DNA of 64,000 bases, from assembly GCA_030052745.1 (NCBI GenBank), contig JANBVO010000061.1, positions 1 to 64,000 of the forward strand, in the 5' to 3' direction. The position numbers and the translations under genes are program-made. Below are positions 45,886-57,705 of this stretch, in pieces. Below the pieces are notes generated by a model. That model was given only the letters and a program-made list of their open reading frames with translations. It searched no databases and had not been told where the DNA came from. The stretch comes from Pleurostoma richardsiae (lineage: Eukaryota; Ascomycota; Sordariomycetes; Calosphaeriales; Pleurostomataceae). Numbering within the stretch: position 1 is the stretch's first letter; every line of letters begins with the position of its first letter.

Positions 45886-46706
45886 ATGGCCTTGCGCGGG
45901 GTGACCGCGGTGACCTTGAGCCTGTGCAGCATCAATCTTCATGTTACGGCATCGACGATTTCAACGTTCTCTGACGACGAGTGCCAGAAATCGCTGCAGA
46001 GCTTGCCGGGCAGCAACGGCTACCCGGACGGACTCTGTACAAATTTTAGACAGCAGGCCTCCGCTCAGTATGGAAGTTTTATGGTCGTCCAACTTGATTA
46101 TGGCTGTGCAGGTAAAAAAGAGTGCCCCAGGAAAGGAGCAATTGATTTTTGGGACGATCCTGGCTAACCTTCCAAACCTCTTCTCTATCAGTCACCCTCT
46201 ACGGAGCAAATACCGACTCCGACCCGTGCTCCGCTGTAGTGCTGGACATCGCCTCGCTGGGAACATGCTACAACACGTCCTGGCAGTATTACAGCATAGA
46301 CGGCTGCACGATGCCGAGCCTGGTCCCTACCACATCGGCGGTCAATCCCCTGCCGACATCCGACACGGGGAGATCAAGCAACAGTACGAATTTGGGAGCT
46401 ATCGTGGGCGGTGTCGTAGGCGGCGTTGCGTTTGTTGCGGCCATCATAGCTGGCGCCGTATTCTCCTTATGGCTCAGGCCAAGGAGGAAGGGGAAGCACG
46501 TGGCGGAGGCGGCGGCTGCGGCTGAGGCAGCGTTTACTGTACCTCCCGCCGGAGACAAGCCGCCTGTAGAAGAGGTCCCGGGGCATCACCACCAACCGCA
46601 GGAACTATCAGGAAACTACGTGGTGGAGGCACCTTCGCCTTATTATGACCAGCACGAGCTCGTGGGTTCAGACCCAGCCGAGCTTCCCGGTCAGCATTAC
46701 CCATGA
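45886..46706 (+). CDS. Secreted-type single-pass membrane protein (Mid2-like architecture)
   Basis: CDS join(45886-46111, 46192-46706), 246 aa, with an 80-bp intron (GTAAAA...ATCAG). It has an N-terminal signal-like stretch (MALRGVTAVTLSLCSINLHV), a Cys-containing ectodomain (DDECQKSL, GLCTNF, DYGCAVTLYG, DPCSAVVLDI, GTCYNTSW, DGCT), a Ser/Thr/Pro stalk and one helix (GAIVGGVVGGVAFVAAIIAG) followed by LRPRRKGK. A Pro/His-rich cytosolic tail ends the protein. This layout is common in fungal cell-surface or wall-stress proteins. No enzymatic domain. Function inferred only from topology. Confidence 0.75.
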
Positions 46707-49700
46707 CTGCAGCCCAGGGCCGCATTCGGTACTGAAGTTTGAATTCCGCAAATCGTCCGAAAGTCAAGAGCTCCAAAGCTATCGGTCGCGGCGGGGATAA
46801 CGACTCCGGCTCACATGGATGGAGAATGAGCTGCAGATCATGCAAAATCAGCTATACTAGACATCTTCTCTCTTCAGATAACAGTCTTCTAGTACTAATT
46901 AAGAAAGATAGTTATCAGAAGAACGCTGTGCGTACCGCCGGGACACACGAGCAAGCGTCAACCTTCAAGGGTGACATTTTCGTTATGATGTGCTTAGCAA
47001 TTTTATACCTCGTTGTTGTGCCAGATCATTTAGAGCGCTAGATAATGGGACCTATTTGATATAATGTGTACCTCTCAATGTTTCCGTAACACGGTCTTTG
47101 CGGGCCGCCAATGCTACAATTAAAATGATCTATATAATGTCAGCAACGAACCTCCTTCGAATGCAAATACGCTAAGATCCTTAGCAAAATGTAGTTAATC
47201 GCAGTTGACAGTCTCAGCTCGGGGTGTTATTATAGGGCGGAGATGAGAGGGATGTGTAAATAGATACACTGTGCTTAGAGAAAGATCAGGTCGAGCAAAG
47301 CACTGCGTTGTCATGCTATATCGGAAATTGCTCAACACTAGATATTGACCATACCGTAACCTACGTCAGAAAGTAGTAGTCAAGGAAAAATTCCATACAA
47401 GGCTTCGTTTAACTGATAAGTCTATTCCGACCTTCATCCCAGTCCACGACCGCTACTAAAAATATATCTGTCTCGGAGAGAAGCTTTATTAGTCTTTTCC
47501 TGCTTAAGGATAGCGTAGGAAAGACATTAAAGGCATTGTTAGGGCAACATGGGCTCGTGAATCCCAGAGTCACGACAGGGACAGGCGGTAGACTTTTGGA
47601 ATCATGGGATGTGTTGGAAATTGTGTAAAGTGCTCCTCTGCAGCCCTAGAATTCCTATCTAACGTAAAGGGTCCCACCTGTCTCTTAACTCTCTTTACAT
47701 CCTCCGTGGCTACTTAACTAGGGTCCTGTAAGGCCAATTCCAAACTTACAAGGAGGACGTTGAACCATAAGCTCTTTCAGGGCCTTTCCAGTTAACCGTG
47801 GAAATAGCTGCTTGTAGTAGGAAAATAGAATAAAAGAGACCGCTTCGGGTGAGAACCTTTATGATGTTTAGTTTATTTAATAGGATGTGCTATGGTTTCT
47901 TAATTCGTTTTAAGAAGTTGATCACGACATCTACCCGTAGAAACGTCTATTTCTCGACGTATATTTCCTATTCTATAACGCGACACATTAACTCAACCGT
48001 ATAAAGGTTAACACCCGGAAATGTCTATTAACATGATAGCATCGTGGGGCTACCTAGCCGTCTCACTTCTCTTTTCATTGACATTTATATAATAAAGACT
48101 CTAGAAAGATAAGGTTGATCGTAAATCGCAACGTTCTAACTTCATTAACTTTAACAGCTAGATGAAAGAGTTGAATCTGCTTACATATCACAGGTCCGTG
48201 CGGTTCGTCCCTCGGAGACTGCTTTATTTAAGCATTTCGAATTAGAATATTAACGTTTACGCATAGAGTTTCTACGTAAGATACCTATAAAATAGTATTT
48301 TTTTATTTAAGTACTTTATTAATAGATTTATTTTTACCATTCGCATGTGTTTAAAAGTAGGCTTAATATCTTTGTTTCGTTATAATATAAGTATTAAAAG
48401 CTTTGTATTATATATAAAAAACTAACTAAGTAACTTATTTAAACTAAAGACGTAATTAAAGCCCCTAAACTATTATAGGAAGGTTAAGACGAGGAAAACA
48501 TATTTATATTCGTTATAAGTATCGGTTTATATTTTAGTATCATTGTGTGCTTTTCGAAGGATACTAAAAGATAGTTGTATGAACTTCTAAAATTATAAAT
48601 ATACTAAGGGAGCATTTCTTAAAGAGTATTCTTACTATATGATAATTAGCTATAGAGACTCAACCTTATAATTATATAACCATCGTATTATAGTGCTCTA
48701 GACTTAAATAAAAGGTTATGTCTACGGCGTTGTTAATAATTAATTACACTTTATTCATACTTCTATAAACATGTAGGGTATTATCGCAGCCTCTATTATT
48801 GATTCCTAATCTACCTATCTTTTAGTTAACTAGGCTCTAACCTCCTACTTATGTCCTAACTCTAATTAGGCTTGCGTAGAGTTAACTCTAGGATTATACA
48901 GAATTTAAAATCCTTTCTTAGCCGTTTTAGTTAAAGAAGAGCTAGCCTGGAAGGCCATAAATTAAAGAGAAAGGAAAGGATTTATAAGCCTCTTTTCACT
49001 AACAGTCATATATAGCATTATTCTAGCTGCTATTAGTAAATCTAAGTGTAAGGGAACTAATTTATTATAACTAATGATTTGATTATTTCATTTTAGCTAC
49101 CGGCTAGGCAGAAGACTAAGATATTCCTACACAGCTTTCACTACATTTTCTATCGTTACGTCACTTAGAAGTCAGTCATGAGGAGAATATTCAACACCGC
49201 CGGCTCCATCATTTACCTCAACCGCTTAAACCCGGAATTATAGATCTATTCTCCTGTTACATAATAATAATATCAGATGGTGGAATGGGCAGAATCGCGT
49301 CCTCGATTAAGACCAAGGCGCGATTACGCCGAGCAGATCCCCCCCCCCAAAAGCTATAGTCTAGGTCTGCCGTGGCCACAATTTCATGTTTGGCAGGAAT
49401 GCTGCTCAAGTTCTTAAGAGCCTGGGGTCTGACGTTCACAGGAACGCACTAACCCTGGCACGATGTTGCGCTGCAGTGGTATTCAGGTCAAAATACCCGA
49501 CGGTATTATCAACGTGCCATTGAGTCCGACTTCTCTAGGCCGGGCCGGATCGGACCGAACAGCGAGCAAGGTGTCGAAATACAGGTCACTAATAACCCTT
49601 ATGGAGGACTCTGCCCACCTGCTGCTCTAAGCGCAATGATCCGGCTTCCAATTGACAATTCGTACGCCGCTCACTCATCACTTAAACCAGCCGTAGTGGA

Positions 49701-49723
49701 CCTTCTTAGATTCAATAATCAAT
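46707..49723. other. AT-rich block without genes (RIP-type composition from about 47,850 to 49,150)
   Basis: A 3-kb gap. The central part is AT-rich with CpG kept and CpA/TpG scarce, like the block at 1-8,100, but no repeat copy or protein motif could be recognised. A (C)9 run sits at about 49341-49349. The last 300 bp have normal GC and are probably the promoter of the next gene. Confidence 0.5.
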
Positions 49724-52469
49724 ATGGTTTACCCAGGCAAGATTATAGCTAGCGGATGCATACTACATCTATTGCAATGTTCTCAAGCGATCCGTCTACC
49801 CTCTCAGTACGATACGGTTTGGACAGATCAAAGCCGCAACTCTGCTGGCTCCATGCCACTTGGGGGCGGTGACATTGGGTTGAACGTGTGGGCAGAGTCT
49901 GGTAGGTCTTTCTTATCTAGAAGTCTAATACGTGGACTAACATTCTAGGCGACCTGCTCTTCTATATTGCCAAGAGCGGTGCCTTTGATGAGAATAACTC
50001 CTTGTTGAAATTGGGACGCGTACGATTATCCATGAGTCCCAACCCATTCGCACTGAACGCTACGCCATTCGAGCAGCACCTTTACATCAACGATGGCTGT
50101 ATAGTGTTCAGGGGGGCTGACAACACCATGGTCACTCTCTGGGTAGACGTTGATACATCTGCTATCCACACCGAGATCACGAGCTCGGCATATCTTAATG
50201 TAACAACAGGATTCGAGTCCTGGCGTGTGAAGGGCCATCAGATGGTTGAAAACGAACAGCGTAGGTGAACGCCTTTTGTCCCCCAGCCGTTCGAGGCCAG
50301 CTCATGTGAGATTGCAGAGGGGACGTCCTGGGGGGTCGTCTACACGACTCAACTGCCATTACCCTACCAGCACCCAGACAACGTTAGCTATGTCTCCGGT
50401 GGGGTACTGAGCTACCATCATAACAACGACACGCCGCTTTTCGACTTCCAGTTTGCCCAACAAAATCTCACCAAATTGGACTCGGAGGATTTCTTCAACC
50501 CAATGAGGAACAACACGGTTTCGACCCCTTACCTTAACCTCTCCACTCAAACTCAGTTGCGTTGAGGCACTGACAAGAAGACATAGTTTGGCATATTCAT
50601 GGTGTCCCGGGAACTCGAGCCAGGCACTACAAGTCAGGGGACATATCAGGGAACGAATTATACGTCGTATAATCTAGTGTCTAAGAAGCTGTCAAAGTCG
50701 TTCGAACTGGTCATAGCCACAGCCCAGGACCAGACCGTCGACGTCGACTCTTGGCTGTCATCATTGATCACATCTGTCTCATCCGTCGCCGGTGCAACTC
50801 AAGCCAAAACACTCGACTGGTGGCATTCTTTCTGGGACCGATCGTATATCATCATTAACCCGGACTCCCCGGTGACGGATCCTGGCTTCCAAGTCGGCAA
50901 GAACTACCAGTACTTTAGGTACATGATGGCGTGCAACGCGAAGGGGAAGTTCCCAACCAGGTTCAATGGCGGTCTGTTCACATTCGACCCGGTTCTTGTC
51001 TCGAACGACACTAGATTTACACCAGATTACAGAAAGTGGTCCGGAGGCACGTTCACTGCTCAGAACCAGAGGCTACTGTACTGGCCGCTTCTGAAATCTG
51101 GTGACTTTGACATAGTGAAACGTAAGCTTGTCCACGGGAATGATGATCTTCTTTACCCTAAAAGTCGGCTTCCATTAACCGGGGGCAGAGCAATTCGATT
51201 TCTACCAAAATATCTCCCCGAACAGTCGTAGATTAGGCCAAACATACTTTGGGTTGGACGTTGGCCTTACCTCCGAGCAAATTGACAACACCGGCCTGCC
51301 CAACGTCTACGAATACAACGCAAACAAGTACAGTAACGGGCAGGAGAGAACCTATCTCTACCCTCCTGGCATCGACTTCAACGACTATTTGTCATGGCTT
51401 TCAGACACTGCTAACGAAGTTGCCGACATGATCCTCCTCGCCAATCTGCACAGCGGCCTTGACATCGACCCATGGATGCCCTTCATTGAATACCAGCTCG
51501 CGTGGTTTGACGAATTCTACCAGAAGCGGAACGGGCTTGACAATAATGGCACACTTATCATCTACCCAGCATCGGGGGCCGAGACTTACAAGCTTGCGCT
51601 GAACCCTGCTTCAACTGTATCAGGCCTAAGGAAAACAATCAACGACATCCTTCTCATCAAACCCAACCTGGTAAAGGAAGACACCAGCTACTACAGAGAG
51701 TACCTAGCTCGGGTTCCAGCGACGCCACTACACGCCTGTCCAGGGTTCCCAGGTCAGTTGTTCTCTAGGCGATATTAGTGGCTACGGCTTACAGCGCCCG
51801 ACCAGATCTAAGGTGCATCGCACCTGCCGCTAATTACTCGTTCACCGAGAACGATGAACCAACGGCGATGTATGTGGTCTTCCGTGAGCTGTCTCCCATC
51901 CCGCCTCTCATAATCAGCTGCTCATCTGTCACGCTGTAGCTTGGGGTGAATATGGCCTTGGACAACCGACAGACCTAAGTTACGCGATGAATACGTATTT
52001 CAACGATAGTCAGTCTTCAGGCTACCATGGGACCGAGTAAGTAGCCGTGTTCTGGCTTACCTGAAAGCCTCTATGCTGAGTTGGATCTAGCGGGTGGCGA
52101 CAAGACCAGATCTGGTTCGCTCGCATGGGCCTGACGTCGCAGGCCAAAGCCAACACAATCAGCCGGCTATCTGACAGCACGACCTACCGCTTCCCTGCTT
52201 TCAAAGGGCCAAACTATGACTGGAGTCCTGACATCAACCACTACGGTAGTGCCGCGATTGGGCTGCAGGAAATGTTAATGCAGACATTCGCAAACAACAA
52301 TACCCAGATCCGACTCTTCCCAGCTTGGCCGGCAGACTGGACAGGGTACTTCAAGCTTTCGGCGCCGTTCGAGACAACTGTTTCCGGGGAGATTCTGGGG
52401 ACCAATATGAGGGGGTTGAATGTCACACCCGACTCCAGGAGGAAGGATGTCACTTTTGGAATGGACTGA
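49724..52469 (+). pseudogene. DUF5703 / GH95-like glycosidase, broken by stop codons
   Basis: The start (ATG 49724) opens with a signal-like stretch, then YDTVWTDQSRNSAGSMPLGG (DUF5703 N-terminus). Introns at 49902-49948, 51122-51188, 51884-51939 and 52037-52090 all splice in frame. The barrel segment has DWWHSFWDRSYI and CNAKGKFPTRFNGGLFT, typical of these alpha/alpha-barrel glycosidases. Later parts are NISPNSRRLGQTYFGLD, VFPWGEYGLGQPTDLSYAMN and DGWRQDQIWFARMGL, and the end is a small beta domain (VSGEILGTNMRGLNVTPDS). Stops lie at 50266-50268, 50563-50565 and 50584-50586, all where Trp is plausible (TGG changed to TGA or TAG), and one phase problem is suspected near 51770-51800. An intact enzyme would be secreted and act on plant or microbial glycans. 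Confidence 0.8.
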
Positions 52470-52842
52470 CATTGAATTTTGATAGCCATACTGCGGGCCA
52501 AGGTCGATGCTGCTGTACAAGTTGAACACGACAAGCTAGCCTGGGCAACCTGGTCAAAGAAAACGGCTCTTGAAATTGCTCAGCACTTGCTATGGGAAGA
52601 TCGCTCTCTGGTTAATGATGTTCCCTCATTCCCGGCACGATTCAGTAATCAAAGCTCAATTGTGTTTGATCAGGTCTTGTTATCACGGAGTTCATTACTC
52701 TACCGCCTCCCGGGACAACGACTCTATTTACTCCTAACCCTAGCTGACAACCTATACACATCGGCTTTTCTATCTCCGCACGCTGCGGCCCTATATGTGC
52801 ACTTGTACAGCCCACTCAGCAACTGTGTCAAGCCACACGTCT
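52470..52842. other. Convergent 3' region
   Basis: 373 bp between the glycosidase remnant and the end of the transporter gene. No feature seen. Confidence 0.4.
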
Positions 52843-54463
52843 TCAGGCCCAGTACCGAAACCGGATATCCTTCTCTCCACCAACCAAATCACACTGGGGT
52901 GTGTCGCCCGGCTTCAGAGGGACTGTCAGGCCCATGACACGATCCCTCCGCTTGTTCTCTCGGCGAAACCATATTCCCAGGCACGCAGTGATGAAGATGG
53001 CGAGTCCCTGGAAACTGCCAGTGACAGCGAGAGCCTGGACGTACTTGGGAGACCACTCCGCGCGGAACATCTGGGCCGAGATGATGGAGCCAACAGAAGA
53101 GAAGCCAACCATCACGCCAGTGATCATGGCTCGCGAGTTCTCGTCGGTCTTGATGTTGTTGTGCCACGAGTGAACGAGGCATGACGGGATGTAGGTACCC
53201 ATGGAGAGGAAGAAGCATCCTGCGTTGGCATTAGAGGAGCATGTACAGAAGGAGATGTCGAGGAAAGCAACATACCTGCATAGCTGGGTCCGATGTTCTT
53301 CAGAGGATCCAGACCTGCCAGCATGAGGTAGCCGACCATGGTGAAGGACAGGCCGAGACACAGATGCATCGTACGCTCCTTGAAGCGATCGCTGGAGTAG
53401 GTTACCAGCAACGTGAAGACGCATCCAACGAGATTAGGAGCGACAAGATACAGGTTGGTCTTGATAGTGCTGTAACCGAGACGGGCTACGATCTGCGGTA
53501 GGAAGGTGCCCGTAGATTTGGTTGCGACACCGTAGCTGATGCATAGGAGCATAAAAGCCCACATCTTAGGCTCGGCAAGCGGTCTCAGCCCGGCCTTCAG
53601 GTTGTATTCGGCTTTGACCTCAGCAGTCGAATCGAGCATGAGTCTAGACCTAGCGACCTGCTTTTCCTCAGAGGTGAGCCATTTGCAGTCCAGCGGCGTA
53701 GAGGGGATGGCCCAGAAAGACACCGCGCCCCAGATCAGAGTCATTGCCCCCTCGATGAGGAACAGAATCTTCCAGCCCTGAATCTTGCCGTTGATTTGGA
53801 AGACGCCGTACGAGATGAGACCGGTGAACGCGCCTGCTATTGTCGCCGTGCCATAGAAAGCTGCGGTGCGGAACGCAAGCTCGTCACGCTTGTAAAAAAG
53901 CGTGAGGTAGAAGATGCATCCACTGAAAAAGCCGGACTGGAAGCAGGAGATGAGGAGCCGACAGGTGAGGATTCCCGCATAGTTGGTAACAGAGGCCTGA
54001 CACATGGACACAATGCCCCAGCCGAAGAGCAGGCATGGGATGACAACCTTGCCACCGTAGCGCTTGACCATCATGGTTTGAATCGGCTCGAACACAACAA
54101 AGGGGACGTTGATGTACGTCATCATGTCGCTATACTGGTTGCCGACAAGTCCAAGATCTTTGCCCATGCCGTCTGTCTGGGAAACAGTCAGTGCCTATAG
54201 CGGGAAAGGTTATCAGAGCTTACTTGGGCGTTGCCAATGTTGCCGCCAGTCGTGTAGCGACAGAAGTACATAATGGAGAGCACCGGAAGTAGATACAGAT
54301 CGAGTTTCCGGACCAGCGACCTCTCCACAGCCGGATCAATGTAGATGTCCGTGGAGCCTTCGACGCCTTTGCTGCTGCCGCTGGTGCTAGCATTGTCGTT
54401 TGCTGGGCGGATCTCCTGAGACACCGCCTTGGCGACCTCCGGATTCTCTGCGGGAGCGCCCAT
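52843..54463 (-). CDS. MFS transporter, Dal5-like anion:cation symporter family
   Basis: CDS complement(52843-53219, 53276-54176, 54224-54463), 505 aa. The introns are 56 and 47 bp (GTATGT...CGCAG and GTAAGC...CCCAG). The N-terminus is polar; ERSLVRKLDLYLLPVLSIMY leads into helix 1, typical of the Dal5/TNA1 allantoate and vitamin permease group. GNAQTDGMGKDLGL then matches the loop after helix 1, and CRLLISCFQSGFFSGCIFYL and FLIEGAMTLIWGAVSFW are further family-like segments. The start at 54463 is the first ATG; the frame upstream opens only with TTG. It should import small organic anions (ureides, nicotinate-like or related compounds) with protons. It is divergent from the 2-oxoglutarate oxygenase gene. 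Intact. Confidence 0.9.
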
Positions 54464-54705
54464 GTCGTAGGTGCCTTTTTGTGTCGAGGTTGACGAGGTG
54501 TGTGTCTTGCTTGGACAAAGAGGCTGCAAATCTCAGATCAATCTGCAAGTTCCAGATGGCCGGGTCTGATCGTCATGATCCCTTCCAGTGGCAGCCCATG
54601 CCCATCTTAACCACGGGCGCCAGGAGCCGCTTGAGGCTCCCCATCTGTCAAGAATGGGGAAGAGTACCCCAGACGGACAGATTGCGGAGTTGATATGACA
54701 GGCGA

Positions 54706-55608
54706 TTATCTCCATATCTAACCGACGAGGCAAGGCCAGCGTGCGTCTCCGGAGGTGGAATGCATTCGGATAAGGGCAGGCCGCCTGCACTCCTTATCGG
54801 CCCCGCTTCTTCGATCATCCTTCGGCCCTGGAAAGCTGAATGAGCTTCATTCCGATAGGTCAGAGGCGAGCGGACTATTCCATACCATGACTTCGTCTGG
54901 TGCTTGATGTGCTTGGCGCTCAAACTAGTCATCCTTCATGAGCCCGCCAATCCGACTCCTTCTACTGGTAGGCCCTTGGCACAGCATACTTTTTACTTAT
55001 CAAAGCTATCTCCGTATCTCCCTGCCCTCAGTCCTCGATACGGTCTCTCGTCTGACATTCCCAACCTTCTAGATTGGTTCTTATCATACAAGCGGTCACC
55101 CACTCTTGGCTCTGCAAAGAGTCCCTATCCCTTGGACTCCGTATTACCCTGTGACCGAACTGTGGCCGTCAAGTTCTCGTGTCACATGAAAATAGGACGT
55201 GTCTAACCTCTCCATGCCCCGTACAGTTCATGGTGCCGGGGAATGCCAAGCAGCCACCGCCTGCCTCCTGTATTGTAACTCCATAAGTGACTCTAACACG
55301 AATCTGCACACGAAAACGACGCTAGGCAGGTCTCGGCTGGTATTCGCCTACTGTAAATACGTGGTGCTTCTGGACTCACCCACTTTCGCACCGTGTTGAC
55401 ATTGGCCAACCTTCCTCCGCCGGCGTCCCGGCGGGCTGGCCATTCCTAGCTCGCATCCGATTCCGGCCCCGACTCTGGCGCAGCATCTTCAGGAGTGGGA
55501 GTGAGATGCGCCTGGGACACAGAAGACCCCTCTCCTCCATATAACAGCCGGAAAGGTGTCCATAGGGACGGGTGATTCAATCTGATAACTACATCCACAA
55601 CGAGATAA
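54706..55608. promoter_or_regulatory. GATA-rich divergent promoter between transporter and oxygenase
   Basis: Eight HGATAR motifs on either strand lie in the 1.2-kb gap: 54706-54711, 54794-54799, 54853-54858, 54997-55002, 55006-55011, 55081-55086, 55583-55588 and 55603-55608. A TATA-like ATATAACA occurs near 55539, about 130 bp upstream of the oxygenase start. The density suggests AreA-type nitrogen control of both genes. Confidence 0.45.
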
Positions 55609-55669
55609 CGATATCGTCAACGCGTTCCAGATACTTGTCTAAAGCAGCTTGACTTAGCAAAGGTTGAAG

Positions 55670-56833
55670 ATGTCTTACGTGGAGTACAAGGGTCAGTTCG
55701 ACAAGGGTGACCATATCGACACTGGTATTGGCGGTAAGCGGCTTATCAAGGAAGCAAAGGCTGGCGTCTTCGTCGAGATCCCAGTCATCGATCTTGCCGA
55801 TGCAACTTCACCGTCAGTTGATGTTCGTAAGAGGCTGTCCAAACAGATATACGACGCTTGTGTGAACGTTGGCTTCTTCTACATCAAGAATCACGGCGTT
55901 TCACAAGAAATCGTCGATGGATGTTTCAATGAAGCGAAGCGCTTCTTCCATGACCTCTCCACAGATGACAAGATGGAACTGGACATTACCAAAAACACCG
56001 AGTTTTACGGCTATGCTCCCATTAAGACTGTGATGCCAGATGGAGCAACCAAGAAGCGTGAGTTGCAATGGTCGCACTTCGTCCGCCTTCGTCCACTAAT
56101 GCTATTCAAGGCCTCTTTGAGAGCATCAACTTCGGTTACGAGCCAAGCATGGATCCTGGGGCGACGGGAACCGATGACAATGGCCCCAGTTTCTGGCCTG
56201 AAGAGAGCAAGCTGCCCAATTTCAAGGAGAATGTCGGCAAATACTACTCTGAGATGATGGCTTTGTCTCGAAGATTGCTCAAGATGTTTGCCCTCGGACT
56301 CGATCTCGACGAGGACTACTTCGACCAGTTTTGCAAGCGGCCAGGGGTTCTGCTCAAGTTGAACCACTATCCCGCCGCTCTCCCTGACGCGCCGGACAGC
56401 GCCGGCATTCATGCACACAGCGACCTTGAGAGTTGGTCCATCCTACCCTCCGCAGTAGGCGCTAGCTAACATCCACGAAGGCTTCACAATTCTTTGCCAG
56501 GACGACGTCAAGTCGCTGGAGGTCTTGTCCAAGGACGGTCACTGGATCCCGGCAGACCCCATTCCGGGGACTTTTGTGGTGAACATCGGAGACGCTATGA
56601 GCATGTGGACGAACGACATCTTCCTGTCGACCATTCACCGCGCCTACAACAAGGAGGGCAAGACACGCTACTCAATCCCCTTTTTCTTTGGTGCCGACTA
56701 CGATGCCATCATGAACACTTTGCCGAGCTGCATCAGCGAAGCCAGGCCGCTCAAGTACCAGCCGATCACCGCTGGCGCGCACGTCAGACAGAGGCTGAAC
56801 ATGACTTACCCCAAGGCTGCCACTAAGGCGTAG
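55670..56833 (+). CDS. 2-oxoglutarate/Fe(II)-dependent dioxygenase, isopenicillin-N-synthase-like
   Basis: CDS join(55670-56057, 56111-56431, 56481-56833), 353 aa, with introns of 53 bp (GTGAGT...CAAG) and 49 bp (GTTGGT...CGAAG). The N-terminal DIOX_N domain has IPVIDLADA and VGFFYIKNHGVSQE. The second intron interrupts the metal site, and the joined text reads HAHSDLESFTILCQDDVKSL (His-x-Asp). The distal His is in STIHRAYN and the 2-oxoglutarate-binding Arg-x-Ser in RYSIPFFFG. All three iron ligands and the RxS pair are present, so the enzyme is probably active as a soluble oxygenase. ATG 55670 was chosen over an upstream TTG. Its partner may be the divergent Dal5-like transporter. The substrate is unknown. 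Confidence 0.9.
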
Positions 56834-57705
56834 ATGGCCTGCGAGACCCGAAACTGTAGTGGTAGTGATAGCTAAATGCGTAATAATCATCAAATAACAG
56901 GCCTCCGCCCCCTATAATATCGTGTCAGTAGCATACCATGTGTGTTGCAGCTTGCAGGGGCAGCGCCTGTCGGGTTTGCTCATGTCAAGGTGTTATACCC
57001 GGCGGTTACACGATCGTGGAGGCCAGCTGCAGGCGAAACACTCCTTCAGCTAAAGTATCTTCTTCATGCGCAATCTAGACGTAGAGGCTGAGTAGATGTG
57101 CCCCCGGCAAGCTCTTCGGATCGGCGGAGCCGATAGTCTCTTACAGCATAGACAGGCAAGACAGATGGTTAGCACTGGAAGCCTACCTTAGCTATTAGCC
57201 TGTTTAAAGGTAACTAATGTAGATAGTAACGCTACTCCGTACTCCTTGCCCCGTTTCTAGCCACTCTGCGGGGTTTCTGGGGTCGCACTCTACATTCTTC
57301 TCCACAGTATCCACACCGATCGTCGAGAGCGAGCGCCTGTGCTGATGGCTCTCTCTCTCCATCACTGGGATGTGACACTAGGTAGGGAAGGTTACTTCCG
57401 ACGGCATTTATACGTCACGTCGTGCCATCGGCAGGGTGATGTGGTCCTCCAATATCTACCTAGGCAGGCGTGAATTCGGCGACCGAGCCTAATGGCGTAT
57501 TCACCTGATTAAGACCCATAGGCTAGAATATCCAACAGGAACCACTGCATTGACATTTTAAGGCTTTCTCACTCGCTCTTGGCTTAAGTATCAAGAGAAT
57601 AGACTATCACGGGTTTACCGGAGCTACCAACTCAAGGCCTCCTTTCGCATTTTGCGACAAGGTCTGCATGATAATCTGCCGATGGGAACTGAGATATATG
57701 AGGCT
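56834..57705. other. Convergent intergenic region
   Basis: About 870 bp between the oxygenase and SnoaL genes, with no gene supported. A CTACCTAGGCAGG motif near 57465 recalls the GGTACCTAGG repeats at the right end. Confidence 0.4.

Noticed and set aside
8149-46706. Giant mobile element (Starship) spanning the accessory island and copper cluster
   Set aside because: Cargo-like genes are present, but no DUF3435 tyrosine recombinase or terminal repeats were seen in the window, so it is only mentioned as a possibility to test.
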